Source of the DNA: Plebeiibacterium sediminum
GTDB lineage: Bacteria > Bacteroidota > Bacteroidia > Bacteroidales > Marinilabiliaceae
Reading direction: 5' to 3'
NCBI RefSeq assembly: GCF_026013605.1
Contig: NZ_JAPDPJ010000008.1
Location: 55,166 to 119,165 of the forward strand
Length of the DNA: 64,000 nucleotides
Numbering within the stretch: the stretch's first letter is position 1; the number at the start of each line of letters is the position of its first letter. Under the pieces are notes generated by a model that saw only the letters and a program-made list of their open reading frames with translations, ran no database searches and was not told the origin of the DNA. Made by a program: the position numbers and the translations under genes. Below are positions 18,466 through 28,800 of this stretch, in pieces.

Positions 18466-20427
18466 ATGAAAGCAAAGATAAATATATATATATTGCTAGC
18501 CTTGCTAATTGTAACTAGCATTTCCTGCAGTGATGATTTTCTGGAGGAAAAGAAAAATTATGGAGATTACGATCCTTCATTTTATGAATCTCAAGATCGT
18601 GTAGATTGGTATATCAATAACTTATATTACGACTTTTTTGCAGGATTCACATCTCCAACAGCAACATTAGTAGGATCTTATCAGACTGAACAATCAGGTA
18701 TGACTGAAGAGATTGGGGGAATTAGAGATTTAATTAATCCAACAATCATGTTAGAGGATGCAGATGATGCATCTGGATACTATGGTTCAAAAGTTGAAAA
18801 TAAAATTAAACCTGAGCCTTATACCAGGATTAGAGATTGTAATGAATTGATTACAGAAATTGATGTTAGAGGAGCAAGTTTAGATGAGGATTATCGTAAA
18901 CATGCAAAAGGTCAAATGTATTATTTAAGAGCTATTCAGTATTTTGACTTAATGCGAACTTATGGTGGTGTTCCTATCGTAACAGAAGTTGAGAATGCTA
19001 CATCCACAGTTGATGCAATTAAACATCCAAGAGCTTCTGTCGCAGAACTAGTTGATCAAATTGTATCAGATTTAGATGAAGCAGCTAGTTTGTTACCTGA
19101 GAACTGGGCATCTTCTGATTATGGTAGAGTAACAAAAGGAGCTGCCTTAGCTCAAAAAGCACGTGTTTTATTAACGTTTGCAAGCCCATTATTTAATAAA
19201 GATTGGGATAATTCAGGTAATGAACGTTGGGAAAATGCATTACAGGCTGGTTTAGCTGCAGAAATACAATTAACTGCTGATGGTTATGGTTTATATGGAA
19301 GCAATGCTAAAGAATGGGCAGATATGTTTTTAGAGGACAATCGTTTTTGTTCTGAGGCAATTACTGTACAATTATTAAGTAGCGGAAATGTAAATACTTC
19401 ATTAAATAATTCTTGGGAAAAGAATATACGTTTGAGTAGTCAAGATGGTGGTGGTGGATTGTCAGCACCTAAAGAAATGATTGATTTATTTCCTATGGCA
19501 GATGGATCACGTCCTACAGTTGAAAATGGATATGATGAATTTTTATTCTTCAAAGATAGAGATCCTCGTTTTTACAGAACATTTGCGTTTTCAGGAAGTA
19601 AATGGCCATATAAAGACAATAATGAATCAGTTGTATGGGCTTATCGTTGGGTTGATGATGCTGCTGTTAGTTATTTTAGTGAAAATAATAATATCTCAAG
19701 TCCTGCATTTGTCAGAAAAATGACAAATACAAATGCTGATAATACAAGTAGTTTTCAATATTCAGGAACTGATATTTTTGAATATCGTTATGCAGAGTTG
19801 TTATTAGGAATTGCAGAATGTTATGCAGCAAAAGGAGATATTCCAAATACGCTTAGTTATTTAGGTATGATAAGAAATCGTGTAGGTATTCCTTCTGCTA
19901 ATAATTATGGTATTGGAACTTTGGCAGATAAATATGAAGCAATCGAAGCTTGTTTGTATGAAAGACGTGTTGAATTGGCTTATGAAGGTAAACGCTTCTG
20001 GGATATTCAAAGATGGATGCTTTATAACGATGATGCTACAGCTAATAATACTACTTGTGTAAAATTAGGACTAGCAACTCTTAATGGCACTCAGCGTACA
20101 GGTCATTATTTGCAATATAACCAAGTTGCAACTTCAGATGATCCACTTATTGCAGTTATAGAAGGTGTTAGCGTAGACCCTGATGCGGATGATTTTAGTA
20201 CTCAGATCGATGATTTGGCAACTATATATACTAATAATTTTGTTTTAGAAGAGTTAGAAACACCTATGGATAATGTTGGAGGTGATGCTGTTCAAATTGA
20301 TTGGAAACAAAATTATTACATTATGGGACTTAAAACAGATGTTATTTCTTTAAATCCTTGGATTGAGCAAACCATTGGTTGGAAAGATGAATCTGGTTCT
20401 TATGGAACATTTGACTATCAAGAATAA
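18466..20427 (+). CDS. SusD/RagB-family surface glycan-binding lipoprotein
   Basis: A 653-residue lipoprotein with signal and lipobox SISCS at residues 18-22 and the usual following FLEEK segment. Central features of SusD proteins are seen: the TPR-like region with GQMYYLRAIQYFDLMRTYGG near 146-165, and the C-terminal RRVELAYEGKRFWDIQRW near 507-524. It forms the lid over the SusC barrel and captures the oligosaccharide. A strong hairpin terminator follows directly, so the susCD transcript may be separated from, or only partly reads into, the enzyme genes downstream. Confidence 0.97.
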   Translation: MKAKINIYILLALLIVTSISCSDDFLEEKKNYGDYDPSFYESQDRVDWYINNLYYDFFAGFTSPTATLVGSYQTEQSGMTEEIGGIRDLINPTIMLEDADDASGYYGSKVENKIKPEPYTRIRDCNELITEIDVRGASLDEDYRKHAKGQMYYLRAIQYFDLMRTYGGVPIVTEVENATSTVDAIKHPRASVAELVDQIVSDLDEAASLLPENWASSDYGRVTKGAALAQKARVLLTFASPLFNKDWDNSGNERWENALQAGLAAEIQLTADGYGLYGSNAKEWADMFLEDNRFCSEAITVQLLSSGNVNTSLNNSWEKNIRLSSQDGGGGLSAPKEMIDLFPMADGSRPTVENGYDEFLFFKDRDPRFYRTFAFSGSKWPYKDNNESVVWAYRWVDDAAVSYFSENNNISSPAFVRKMTNTNADNTSSFQYSGTDIFEYRYAELLLGIAECYAAKGDIPNTLSYLGMIRNRVGIPSANNYGIGTLADKYEAIEACLYERRVELAYEGKRFWDIQRWMLYNDDATANNTTCVKLGLATLNGTQRTGHYLQYNQVATSDDPLIAVIEGVSVDPDADDFSTQIDDLATIYTNNFVLEELETPMDNVGGDAVQIDWKQNYYIMGLKTDVISLNPWIEQTIGWKDESGSYGTFDYQE

Positions 20428-20434
20428 TATATTA

Positions 20435-20465
20435 AAAGAGATACCCGTTTTATGGGTATCTCTTT
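20435..20465 (+). terminator. Hairpin terminator after susD
   Basis: A perfect 12-bp stem, AAAGAGATACCC with GGGTATCTCTTT, and a 7-base loop ends in a short T-rich tail. It may fully end the susCD transcript or only reduce downstream expression. The rest of the 220-bp gap to 20648 is AT-rich without a recognisable gene. Confidence 0.8.
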
Positions 20466-20647
20466 CATCTTACTTGTTTTTTAATTGATTTATTTAAATA
20501 AAATCTAATTGAAATAAGTTTATAAGTGGCTCAATTCTTGTTTTACTTTACAAACATGTGATAGCCATTTTAACAGTATTCCTGTTTATTTCATTATAGA
20601 AATAAGCTGCACTCCAAGATTAACTAATAATCCAATTTTTAATACTG

Positions 20648-23146
20648 ATGAATCTTAATAAGATAAATTCCATGCTTAAGTTTTTATATTTAAGTTTATT
20701 ATTATTTACATCTTCTTTTTGTTTTGCTCAACTACCAGTTGTGAAAATTGATTTTGATATGGCAGGAAGAAGTTCTTCTCAGGTATCGGAGCCTAATTAT
20801 TACGCATGGAATAAGTATGATATTAGTAACCAAACTATTGAAGGAGTTACATTTAGTATTTCTAAAGAAGGAAATAATGGAACTAGATTAAAAAGTAATT
20901 GGTATAAAGGAGGTATAAAGAATTCTAAATTAATTAGTGATGGAGTTACTGTTGATCATGGGAATGAAGGTGCAGGAATTTTAATTTCAATTAAAGGATT
21001 GCCAAAAGGAGAACACTCTCTATTAGTTTTTCTTAATAATGTAGATAGTCCTGATGCTAATACATTTAGTCCGGTAAATATTTTTGTAAATGATAAGTTA
21101 ATTCTAGAAAATATAACTCCTTCCGTAAGGGCATTATCAAAATATAGTGCACAAATAGTCTACTTCACTTTTAAAGCAAAAAAGAATAAAGAAGTCAGAG
21201 TTTTATTTAAATCTAATACTACAAATCACAATACTACCAATAAAAATATTGTGATAAACGCAATTGAACTAAACACCCCAAACTTATTAGACCAAGCTAA
21301 AAAACCATACCCAGAAAATAATAACGAACATGTTGTTGCTAATAATAATGAAATTACACTAACATGGGAAAAGGATGATGAAGCTGTTTCTCATAACATA
21401 TTTTTTTCGTCCGATTATAAAGAAATTCTTTATGCAAATAAATCAAACAACTCCTATAGAGGAAATCAAAAAGATACCACTTATAAGGTAAACAAACTAA
21501 ACTCGCATTTAACATACTTCTGGCGGGTTGATGAAATAAAAAAAGACGGAACCATAACAAAGGGAAATATTTGGACATTTAGAACTGCCCAACCAGCCTT
21601 TCCTGGGGCAGAAGGCTATGGAAGGTATGCAAGAGGTGGACGAGATGGAAAAGTTGTTCATGTAACAAATTTGAATGATAGTGGTGAAGGTAGTTTACGT
21701 TATGCGATAGAAGAAGAGAAAGGACCAAGAACAATTATATTTGATGTTGCAGGGTTAATTGAGTTGAAATCCCGATTAACATTATCTGATAATAAAGTTA
21801 CAATAGCAGGTCAAACTGCTCCTGGAAAAGGAATCTGTATAAAAAATGCTCCTCTGGGATTAAGCGGAGCTGAAGATGTAATCATTCAAAATATTAGGGT
21901 TAGAAGAGGATCAGAAGGTGATTATAATTGGGGATTAGATGGAATGGGAATGCAAGGTAGTAACAATTGTATTATTGATCATTGTTCAATTAGCTGGACA
22001 ATTGATGAAGCCTTTAGTTCAAGGTCGGGACAAAATATTACATTACAAAGAACCTTAATTAGTGAAGCACTAAATACAGCAGGTCATCCAAATTATCCTG
22101 CAGGTACTAAACACGGCTATGCAGGTAGTATTGGAGGTGATGTAGGTAGCTTTCACCATAACTTATTGGCACATTGCGAAGGTCGCAATTGGAGCCTTGC
22201 AGGTGGTTTGGACGGTGATGCTTATTATGCAGGTCGTTTAGATATACGTAATAATGTTGTGTATAACTGGGGACACAGAGCAACGGACGGTGGATCAAAA
22301 GAGGTTAATTTTGTTGGCAATTATTATAAACCAGGTGCAGCTACAGATCAATTTTATGCCTTGATAATTGACCATGAAGGTACTGGCCTGGGTACTCAAA
22401 GAGGCTATTTTATGGGAAATGTTATGCCGGGGTATTTTGATGAGTCAAATCAACATGAAGGACGTATATATAGAATCCGTAATAAAGCTATTGTAGAATG
22501 GGAAACATTTGTTGAAAAACCATTTTTCGAATCGTATGTAAATACACAAACTGCAGTAGCCGCATATAAGGATGTACTTTCAGATGTTGGATGTATTTTC
22601 CCTGAAACGGATGATCATGATCAGCGCATAATTAAAGAAACGTTAACCGGTACTTACTCTTGTAAAGGTAGTAAATCAGGTAAGCCAGGACTGCCTGATG
22701 ATCAGGAGGATGTTGGAGGCTATGAGAATTATCCTTATGAAACAAGAAGTACTGATTGGGATACAGATGGAGATGGACTTCCTGATTGGTGGGAGAAGTT
22801 TTTTAACTTAAATATACAGTCTGATAAAAATGACTTTTCAGATAGTAATAATGATGAAGATAATAATGGATATACCCAATTAGAGGAATATTTACAATGG
22901 ATGAATAAGCCGCATTATATTAATAAGATTGGTGATGATATAAATTTTAGCCTTTTATCTTTATTTAAAGGTTATGAAAAATCGCCAAAGTATTCAATAG
23001 AAAAAGAAACAAATGGAACAATTATTATTAAAGATGATCAGGCAATAATTACATCTCGAAAAGAGGGCTTTGCTTCATTTGTAGTAAAAGTTGTTGATGC
23101 AGACGGAGATAGTAAGAAAAGAGAAATAGTAGCTTTTTTTAAATAA
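20648..23146 (+). CDS. Multidomain PL1-family pectate lyase
   Basis: An 832-residue secreted enzyme with a signal peptide ending SSFCFAQ (residues 1-28; an internal ATG at 20672 is an alternative start). Residues about 30-210 form a beta-sandwich resembling carbohydrate-binding modules, 220-310 a fibronectin-III-like domain (LTWEKDDEAVSHNIFFSSD), and 317-690 the PL1 parallel beta-helix, beginning FPGAEGYGRYARGGRDG and including TIAGQTAPGKGICIK and the SISWTIDEAFS region. A calcium-binding DTDGDGLPDWWE segment lies near 703-714. The family cleaves homogalacturonan by beta-elimination and needs calcium, giving 4,5-unsaturated ends that the GH105 would then remove. A 124-bp gap separates it from a second PL1. 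Confidence 0.93.
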   Translation: MNLNKINSMLKFLYLSLLLFTSSFCFAQLPVVKIDFDMAGRSSSQVSEPNYYAWNKYDISNQTIEGVTFSISKEGNNGTRLKSNWYKGGIKNSKLISDGVTVDHGNEGAGILISIKGLPKGEHSLLVFLNNVDSPDANTFSPVNIFVNDKLILENITPSVRALSKYSAQIVYFTFKAKKNKEVRVLFKSNTTNHNTTNKNIVINAIELNTPNLLDQAKKPYPENNNEHVVANNNEITLTWEKDDEAVSHNIFFSSDYKEILYANKSNNSYRGNQKDTTYKVNKLNSHLTYFWRVDEIKKDGTITKGNIWTFRTAQPAFPGAEGYGRYARGGRDGKVVHVTNLNDSGEGSLRYAIEEEKGPRTIIFDVAGLIELKSRLTLSDNKVTIAGQTAPGKGICIKNAPLGLSGAEDVIIQNIRVRRGSEGDYNWGLDGMGMQGSNNCIIDHCSISWTIDEAFSSRSGQNITLQRTLISEALNTAGHPNYPAGTKHGYAGSIGGDVGSFHHNLLAHCEGRNWSLAGGLDGDAYYAGRLDIRNNVVYNWGHRATDGGSKEVNFVGNYYKPGAATDQFYALIIDHEGTGLGTQRGYFMGNVMPGYFDESNQHEGRIYRIRNKAIVEWETFVEKPFFESYVNTQTAVAAYKDVLSDVGCIFPETDDHDQRIIKETLTGTYSCKGSKSGKPGLPDDQEDVGGYENYPYETRSTDWDTDGDGLPDWWEKFFNLNIQSDKNDFSDSNNDEDNNGYTQLEEYLQWMNKPHYINKIGDDINFSLLSLFKGYEKSPKYSIEKETNGTIIIKDDQAIITSRKEGFASFVVKVVDADGDSKKREIVAFFK

Positions 23147-23270
23147 AAGGTATTGACTAGAGTCAAGTAAAAGCAAAAAATTAAATAAGAAATATCTATT
23201 ATAATTAGGTTGTTACCTTATTTCAGTGTATAGAATTTAAAGGATAGTGGAATTAAAAAAACAATTAGAA

Positions 23271-25010
23271 ATGAAGAAAGCAAATCGTGTGTTATGCACA
23301 TTAATTGTATTATCTGGTTTTGTGTTTAGTAATAGTTTATATGCACAATACCCGGATATTCCAGATGATGTTAAGAAAGCGTCAAAGAAATTAATTGAAG
23401 ATACTTATAAGTTATCAGATGAAGCATGGGAAAAAGCGTTACCTATTGTAGAAAAAGAAGAAGCTGAAGGTAAACCATATATTCCATGGGCAGCTCGTCC
23501 ATGTGATTTACCACAGGCAGATATACCATCTTTCCCTGGTGCTGAGGGAGGTGGTATGTATAGCTTCGGTGGTCGTGGTGGAAAAGTAATAACTGTTACC
23601 AGTTTAGCTGATCACGGACCAGGAACTTTGCGTGAAGCTTGCCAAACAGGTGGTGCCCGTATTATTGTTTTTAATGTTGCAGGTATTATCAAATTAGAGC
23701 GTCCAATTATTGTTCGTGCTCCTTATGTAACAATTGCTGGTCAAACTGCTCCTGGTGATGGAGTTTGTTTAGCTGGAGAGAGTTTCTGGATCAATACGCA
23801 CGATGTGGTAATTCGTCACATGCGTTTTCGTAGAGGAGAAACATGGGTAGGTCGTCGTGATGATGCCATCGGAGGAAATCCTGTAGGTAACATTATGCTT
23901 GACCATATTTCTGCAACATGGGGATTAGATGAAAACATGTCTATTTACCGACACATGTGGAATGATGGTACTGGCAAAAAAGATGTAAAACTTCCAACAG
24001 TAAATATTACTATTCAGAATTCAATTTTTGCTGAAGGTTTAGATACATGGAACCATGCTTTTGGTAGTACCATTGGTGGTGAAAACTGTTCTTTTATGCG
24101 TAATCTTTGGGCTAATAATTCAGGACGTAATCCATCTATTGGTTGGAATGGTGTTTTTAACTTTGTAAACAACACTATGTTTAACTGGGTTCACCGATCA
24201 ATTGATGGTGGTGATTATACTGCAAAGTATAACATTATTAACAACTACTTTAAGCCAGGTCCTGCTTCTAAAATAGATGAGCCTGTTGGGCATCGTATCT
24301 TAAAACCTGAATCAGGAAGAAGTAAGCTGGATCATCATGTATATGGAAAAGCTTATGTATATGGTAATATCATGGAAGGTAATGAAAAAGTTACCAAAGA
24401 TAACTGGGCAGGAGGTGTTCAGTTAGAAGATATGCCAGATAAAAATGATCCATATAAAGAAGTATTATTATCAGACGATCTTAAGCAATACAAAGAGCAA
24501 GTATACTGGACTCGTCCGTTTGCAATGCCTCATTTAACTATTATGCCAGCAAAAGATGCTCACGAGTATGTGTTAGATCATGCAGGTGCAACATGGCCGG
24601 TTCGTGATGCTGTTGACCAACGAATTTCAAGAGTGGTTCGTACAGGTATTATCGAGTATCCTAAAAAAGTTAGCTTAAAGGATGTGCCTAAATTCAAATA
24701 TCGTCGTTTACCTGAAGATTCATATAAAATCGGAATTATTACCGACATCAGCCAGGTAGGTGGATATCCTGAATATAAAGGAACTCCTTACGTAGATACA
24801 GATAAAGATGGAATGCCTGATGCGTATGAAATCAAAGTTGGATTAAATCCTAACGATGCATCTGATGCTAACGGAGATATTAACCATGATGGTTATACAA
24901 ATATCGAAATGTACATCAATGGTATCAATCCTAAGTTTTCTGTAAACTGGCAAGATCTTAAAAATAATTACGATACTTTAAATGATAAAGTGTCTTTAAT
25001 TGAATATTAA
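23271..25010 (+). CDS. PL1-family pectate lyase
   Basis: A 579-residue secreted protein. The ATG at 23271 is preferred over an upstream in-frame GTG at 23247 because it places a normal signal peptide (ending SLYAQ) at the N terminus. The PL1 beta-helix covers about residues 86-430, with FPGAEGGGMYSFGGRGGK, TIAGQTAPGDGVCLAG and IMLDHISATWGLDENMS. A C-terminal calcium-loop region (DTDKDGMPDAYE, then DANGDINHDGYTNIEMYING, about 508-560) resembles thrombospondin-3 or dockerin-like repeats. It shares the lyase core of the preceding gene but lacks its N-terminal modules, so the pair may act at different places or on different methylation patterns. A terminator-like hairpin follows. Confidence 0.94.
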   Translation: MKKANRVLCTLIVLSGFVFSNSLYAQYPDIPDDVKKASKKLIEDTYKLSDEAWEKALPIVEKEEAEGKPYIPWAARPCDLPQADIPSFPGAEGGGMYSFGGRGGKVITVTSLADHGPGTLREACQTGGARIIVFNVAGIIKLERPIIVRAPYVTIAGQTAPGDGVCLAGESFWINTHDVVIRHMRFRRGETWVGRRDDAIGGNPVGNIMLDHISATWGLDENMSIYRHMWNDGTGKKDVKLPTVNITIQNSIFAEGLDTWNHAFGSTIGGENCSFMRNLWANNSGRNPSIGWNGVFNFVNNTMFNWVHRSIDGGDYTAKYNIINNYFKPGPASKIDEPVGHRILKPESGRSKLDHHVYGKAYVYGNIMEGNEKVTKDNWAGGVQLEDMPDKNDPYKEVLLSDDLKQYKEQVYWTRPFAMPHLTIMPAKDAHEYVLDHAGATWPVRDAVDQRISRVVRTGIIEYPKKVSLKDVPKFKYRRLPEDSYKIGIITDISQVGGYPEYKGTPYVDTDKDGMPDAYEIKVGLNPNDASDANGDINHDGYTNIEMYINGINPKFSVNWQDLKNNYDTLNDKVSLIEY

Positions 25011-25020
25011 TATGGTGTTT

Positions 25021-25055
25021 AATCTCTGGGAACTAAATATTCCCGGGGATTTTTT
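25021..25055 (+). terminator. Hairpin terminator after second pectate lyase
   Basis: AATCTCTGGGAA pairs with TTCCCGGGGATT (two G-U pairs, loop CTAAATA region) and is followed by a T run. Confidence 0.75.
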
Positions 25056-25079
25056 GTTTTTAATTTTAAGGTTTGAGTT

Positions 25080-25745
25080 ATGAAGATGAGAAATATATTA
25101 ACAACACTATGTATCGTTTTATTTGTTTTTGCCAATGCCAAATGCGCAACAACAGAGGATGATGAATATACCAAAGTCATCAGAGGCAGAGCAGATAAAA
25201 TTGTAGATGAATTAACATTCGATAGTAATGATCAAAAAATTAGGGTTCGAGACCTGATTATGGATCATTATCGATTTTTAAATGATGCAGAAGAATCTCG
25301 TAATGCAGATGTTGCTGAAATCAGAGAAGAATTTGCAGATAATACAGAATTAAGAAATGCCAAAATCGATTTACGAAAGGCAGAACAAGAGTTGAAAATT
25401 CGTGATCATCACTTTGCCTTTAATGCGGAGTTAAAACTGATTTTAACAGAAGAGCAAATTGACGGGGTGAAAAATGGATTGACATACAACGTATGCCCCA
25501 ATACTTTCGCTGCGTTTCAGGATATGATTCAGAATTTAAAACCAGAAGAAAAAGAGCAAATACATATTTGGTTATTGGAAGCCAGAGAGCATGCTATTGA
25601 TGGTGGTTCTTCAAAAGAAAAACATGGTTGGTTCGGTAAATACAAAGGTCGGATTAACAACTATCTTTCCAAGCAAGGTTACGATTTAAATAAACTTAGC
25701 GAAGAATGGCATGATAGAATGAGAGCAAAAGGAATTGAGCTTTAA
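25080..25745 (+). CDS. DUF3826-type secreted protein, first paralogue
   Basis: A 221-residue protein with a signal peptide (residues 1-22, ending FANAKCATT; a lipoprotein reading via Cys22 is possible). The mature part is mainly charged alpha helix with the conserved-looking segment LKLILTEEQIDGVKNGLTYN and a C-terminal LSEEWHDRM. I recognise it as a DUF3826 family member, a group found in Bacteroidota pectin loci with no known function. A related 213-residue copy lies at 34908-35549. Possible roles are periplasmic chaperone or structural protein; neither is shown. It sits between two hairpins, so may be expressed separately. Confidence 0.75.
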   Translation: MKMRNILTTLCIVLFVFANAKCATTEDDEYTKVIRGRADKIVDELTFDSNDQKIRVRDLIMDHYRFLNDAEESRNADVAEIREEFADNTELRNAKIDLRKAEQELKIRDHHFAFNAELKLILTEEQIDGVKNGLTYNVCPNTFAAFQDMIQNLKPEEKEQIHIWLLEAREHAIDGGSSKEKHGWFGKYKGRINNYLSKQGYDLNKLSEEWHDRMRAKGIEL

Positions 25746-25799
25746 TATATACTATTATCTTAAATTGTAATTTTAATATTGCAATTCAATTGAGAAACT

Positions 25800-25834
25800 A
25801 AGAGTTTGATTTATTTATAGATCAAACTCTTGTT
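25800..25834 (+). terminator. Hairpin terminator after DUF3826 gene
   Basis: AAGAGTTTGAT and ATCAAACTCTT form a perfect 11-bp stem with a 10-base loop, followed by a short T/A tail. It covers a possible upstream TTG start of the next gene, arguing against that start. Confidence 0.7.
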
Positions 25835-25895
25835 AAAACTATTAATTACGGTTCTAATGATTAAATCTGCGAAAGATATCTTTTCTACACATAAA

Positions 25896-28800
25896 ATGTT
25901 TGCTATTAAAAATACATTTATCATAACACTTTTGGTGGTAGCTTCTTCAATTTTGGCGAAACCTCGTCCAAAGCCACTTGTATATATTGGTAGCAACGGA
26001 AATTTAGAATACATCTCAGATGAAAAGGGAAATAGAATTATCGATTTCTCTTACTGCGGATATGAAGCATCTGAAAAAGAAATACCATTAGTTAAAACAA
26101 AAGTTGTTGTCCCTTATGTGGAAGGTGACGCTACAGAATTGATTCAAAAAGCCATAGATTTTGTTGGAAATCTTCCAATGGATATTACAGGTTTTAGAGG
26201 TGCCATCCAGTTTGAATCAGGAAAATATTTAGTAAAAGGACGATTGTTAATTGAAAAATCAGGAATTGTTCTTAGAGGGAAAGGAATGGGTGATAATGGA
26301 ACCCAAATTATTGTAGGAGGAAAGGACAGACTTACTTTTATCAGAGTTAAAGGTGAGGATAATAAAATATTAGACAAAGCATCGGACATAAAAGATGTCT
26401 ATGTTCCGATCAATGCAAAATATGTTACTGTAAACAATGTTAAGGATTTTACAGTAGGACAAAAAATAATGATTCATCGTCCATCTACTCAAAAGTGGAT
26501 TGATGAATTGAGCATGCGGGAACATGGTGGAGAAGAAACTGGTTATGTGGGTTGGAAACCAGGACAAAGAGATATATGGTGGGATAGAACCATCAAAGAA
26601 ATTAAACAAGATACATTGTTTTTTGATGCTCCAATTACAACAGCTTTAGATACAACTTACGGAATAAGTCAGGTTGTTCCTTATCAATGGGAAGGAAGAA
26701 TCAATAATATAGGCATTGAAAATTTGAGTTTAACATCAGAGTATGATGCATCAAACACTAAAGACGAAGATCATTGTCATACAGCTATTTCTATTGAAAA
26801 TGCCGAAAATGTTTGGGTTCGTCAAATCGTGTTTACTCATTTTGCAGGTTCTGCAGTAGCTGCCTATGAAACAGCCAGAAAGGTTACCGTTGAAGATTGT
26901 GTTTCATTAGCTCCGGTTTCTGAAATTGGTGGATGGAGAAGAAATACCTTCTTTACAATGGGACAGCAAACCTTGTTTCAACGATTATATGCTGAAGACG
27001 GATACCATGATTTTGCAACCGGATTTTGTGCAACAGGACCCAATGCTTTTGTAGAGTGTTATTCGAGTTTGCCTCATAATTACAGTGGAGCAATAGACAG
27101 TTGGGCTTCTGGTCTTTTATTTGATATTGTAAATGTTGATGGTCAACGTTTATCTTTTAATAATCATTATCTTGATAATCAAGGCTCGGGTTGGTGTGCT
27201 GCCAATTCTATGTTTTATCAATGTTCTGCTGACAGAATAGAAAGTTTTGCTCCTCCTACTGCTACAAACTGGTGTATTGCATCGTGGGCTCAGTTTATTG
27301 GCGATGGATACTGGCATGAACAGAATAGCCATCTGGCACCAAGAAGTTTATATTATAAGCAATTGGCAGATCGTTTGGGAAAAGATGAAAAAGTGTTTGA
27401 AAATCAATACAGAATCAAACCGGAGGAAGCTTCAAGTAGTCCGACTGCAGAAGTTGCAGAGCAATTGACTAAAGAATCATACAAACCATTGGAAACAATG
27501 AAGCAATGGGTAATGAGAGCTTCAGAAAGAAATCATATCAATACCAATTCAATAGATGCTTTATTAGCAACCAAAATAAAAGATGCTAAACATGTAAAAG
27601 AGGATGATATACCTGAAATTTCTATTCAAAATGGATGGATGGTATATGGATCAAAAGTGATGGCAGGAATGCGCTTTACGGTACCTTGGTGGAGAGGTGT
27701 TGCTCGTCCTTATCAGGCAATTAAAGAGAATCCTTGCGTTACAAGATACGTTCCGGGAAGATATGGAAAAGGTTATACTGATGATCTTACATATGCATCA
27801 GAATGGATGAAGGAGAATAATATGGTTGGTTTGGAACACAATTATGGTTTATGGTATGATCGCCGTAGAATGGATCATGAGCGAGTTCGCCGCATGAATG
27901 GTAATGTTTGGGCTCCTTTCTTTGTGCAGCCTTGGGCTCGCAGTGGACAAGGAACTGCCTGGGATGGTTTAAGTAAATATGATCTTACAAAATTCGATTA
28001 TTTCTATTGGTCAAGGTTAAAGCAGTTTGCTGATATTGCAGCCAAAGAAGGACAGGTTTTAGTTCATCATAATTACTTTCAGCATAATATTTTAGAAGCA
28101 GGAGCACACTGGTCCGACAGTCCATGGCGTCCGGTTAATAATATCAATAATACTGGCTTTCCGGAACCAGCTCCATATGCTGGAGATAAAAGAATTTTCG
28201 TTGCAGAACAGTTTTATGATATCAACCATCCGGTTCGCAGAGACTTACACGATAAATTCATTCGTCAGTGTTTAGATAATTTTGAAGATAACCATAATGT
28301 ACTTCAATTGATTAGTGCTGAATATACAGGGCCTTTAGAATTTGTTGAATTCTGGATTGATGTGATCAAAGATTGGGAGAAAGAAACAGGTAAGCATGAA
28401 ATGATTTGCCTAAGTACAACTAAAGATGTTCAGGATGCAATTTTAAATCAACCTGAACGAGCTTCAGTGATTGATGTAATTGATGTTCGTTACTGGAGTT
28501 ATCGTCCGGATAGTTCAGCATATGCTCCTAAAGGTGGTGTAAATTTAGCTCCTCGTCAACATGCTCGTTTGGAGAAGACAGGTAGCAGATCTTTTAATTC
28601 TGTTTATAGAAGTGTGATTGAATATAAAATGCGCTTCCCGAAAAAAGCAGTGATTTACAGCGAAGGGAGATTTGATGCTTATGGTTGGGCTGTTTTTATG
28701 GCAGGTGGATCTTTGCCTGTATTACCTCAGGAAACCTCTAAAGAACTATTGAATGCTGCATCTTCAATGCGGCCTGTTGAAAATGCAGAAAATGCAGAAG

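Noticed and set aside
25800..25834. Hairpin as a small regulatory RNA
   Set aside because: It is a simple perfect stem directly after a stop codon, best explained as a terminator.
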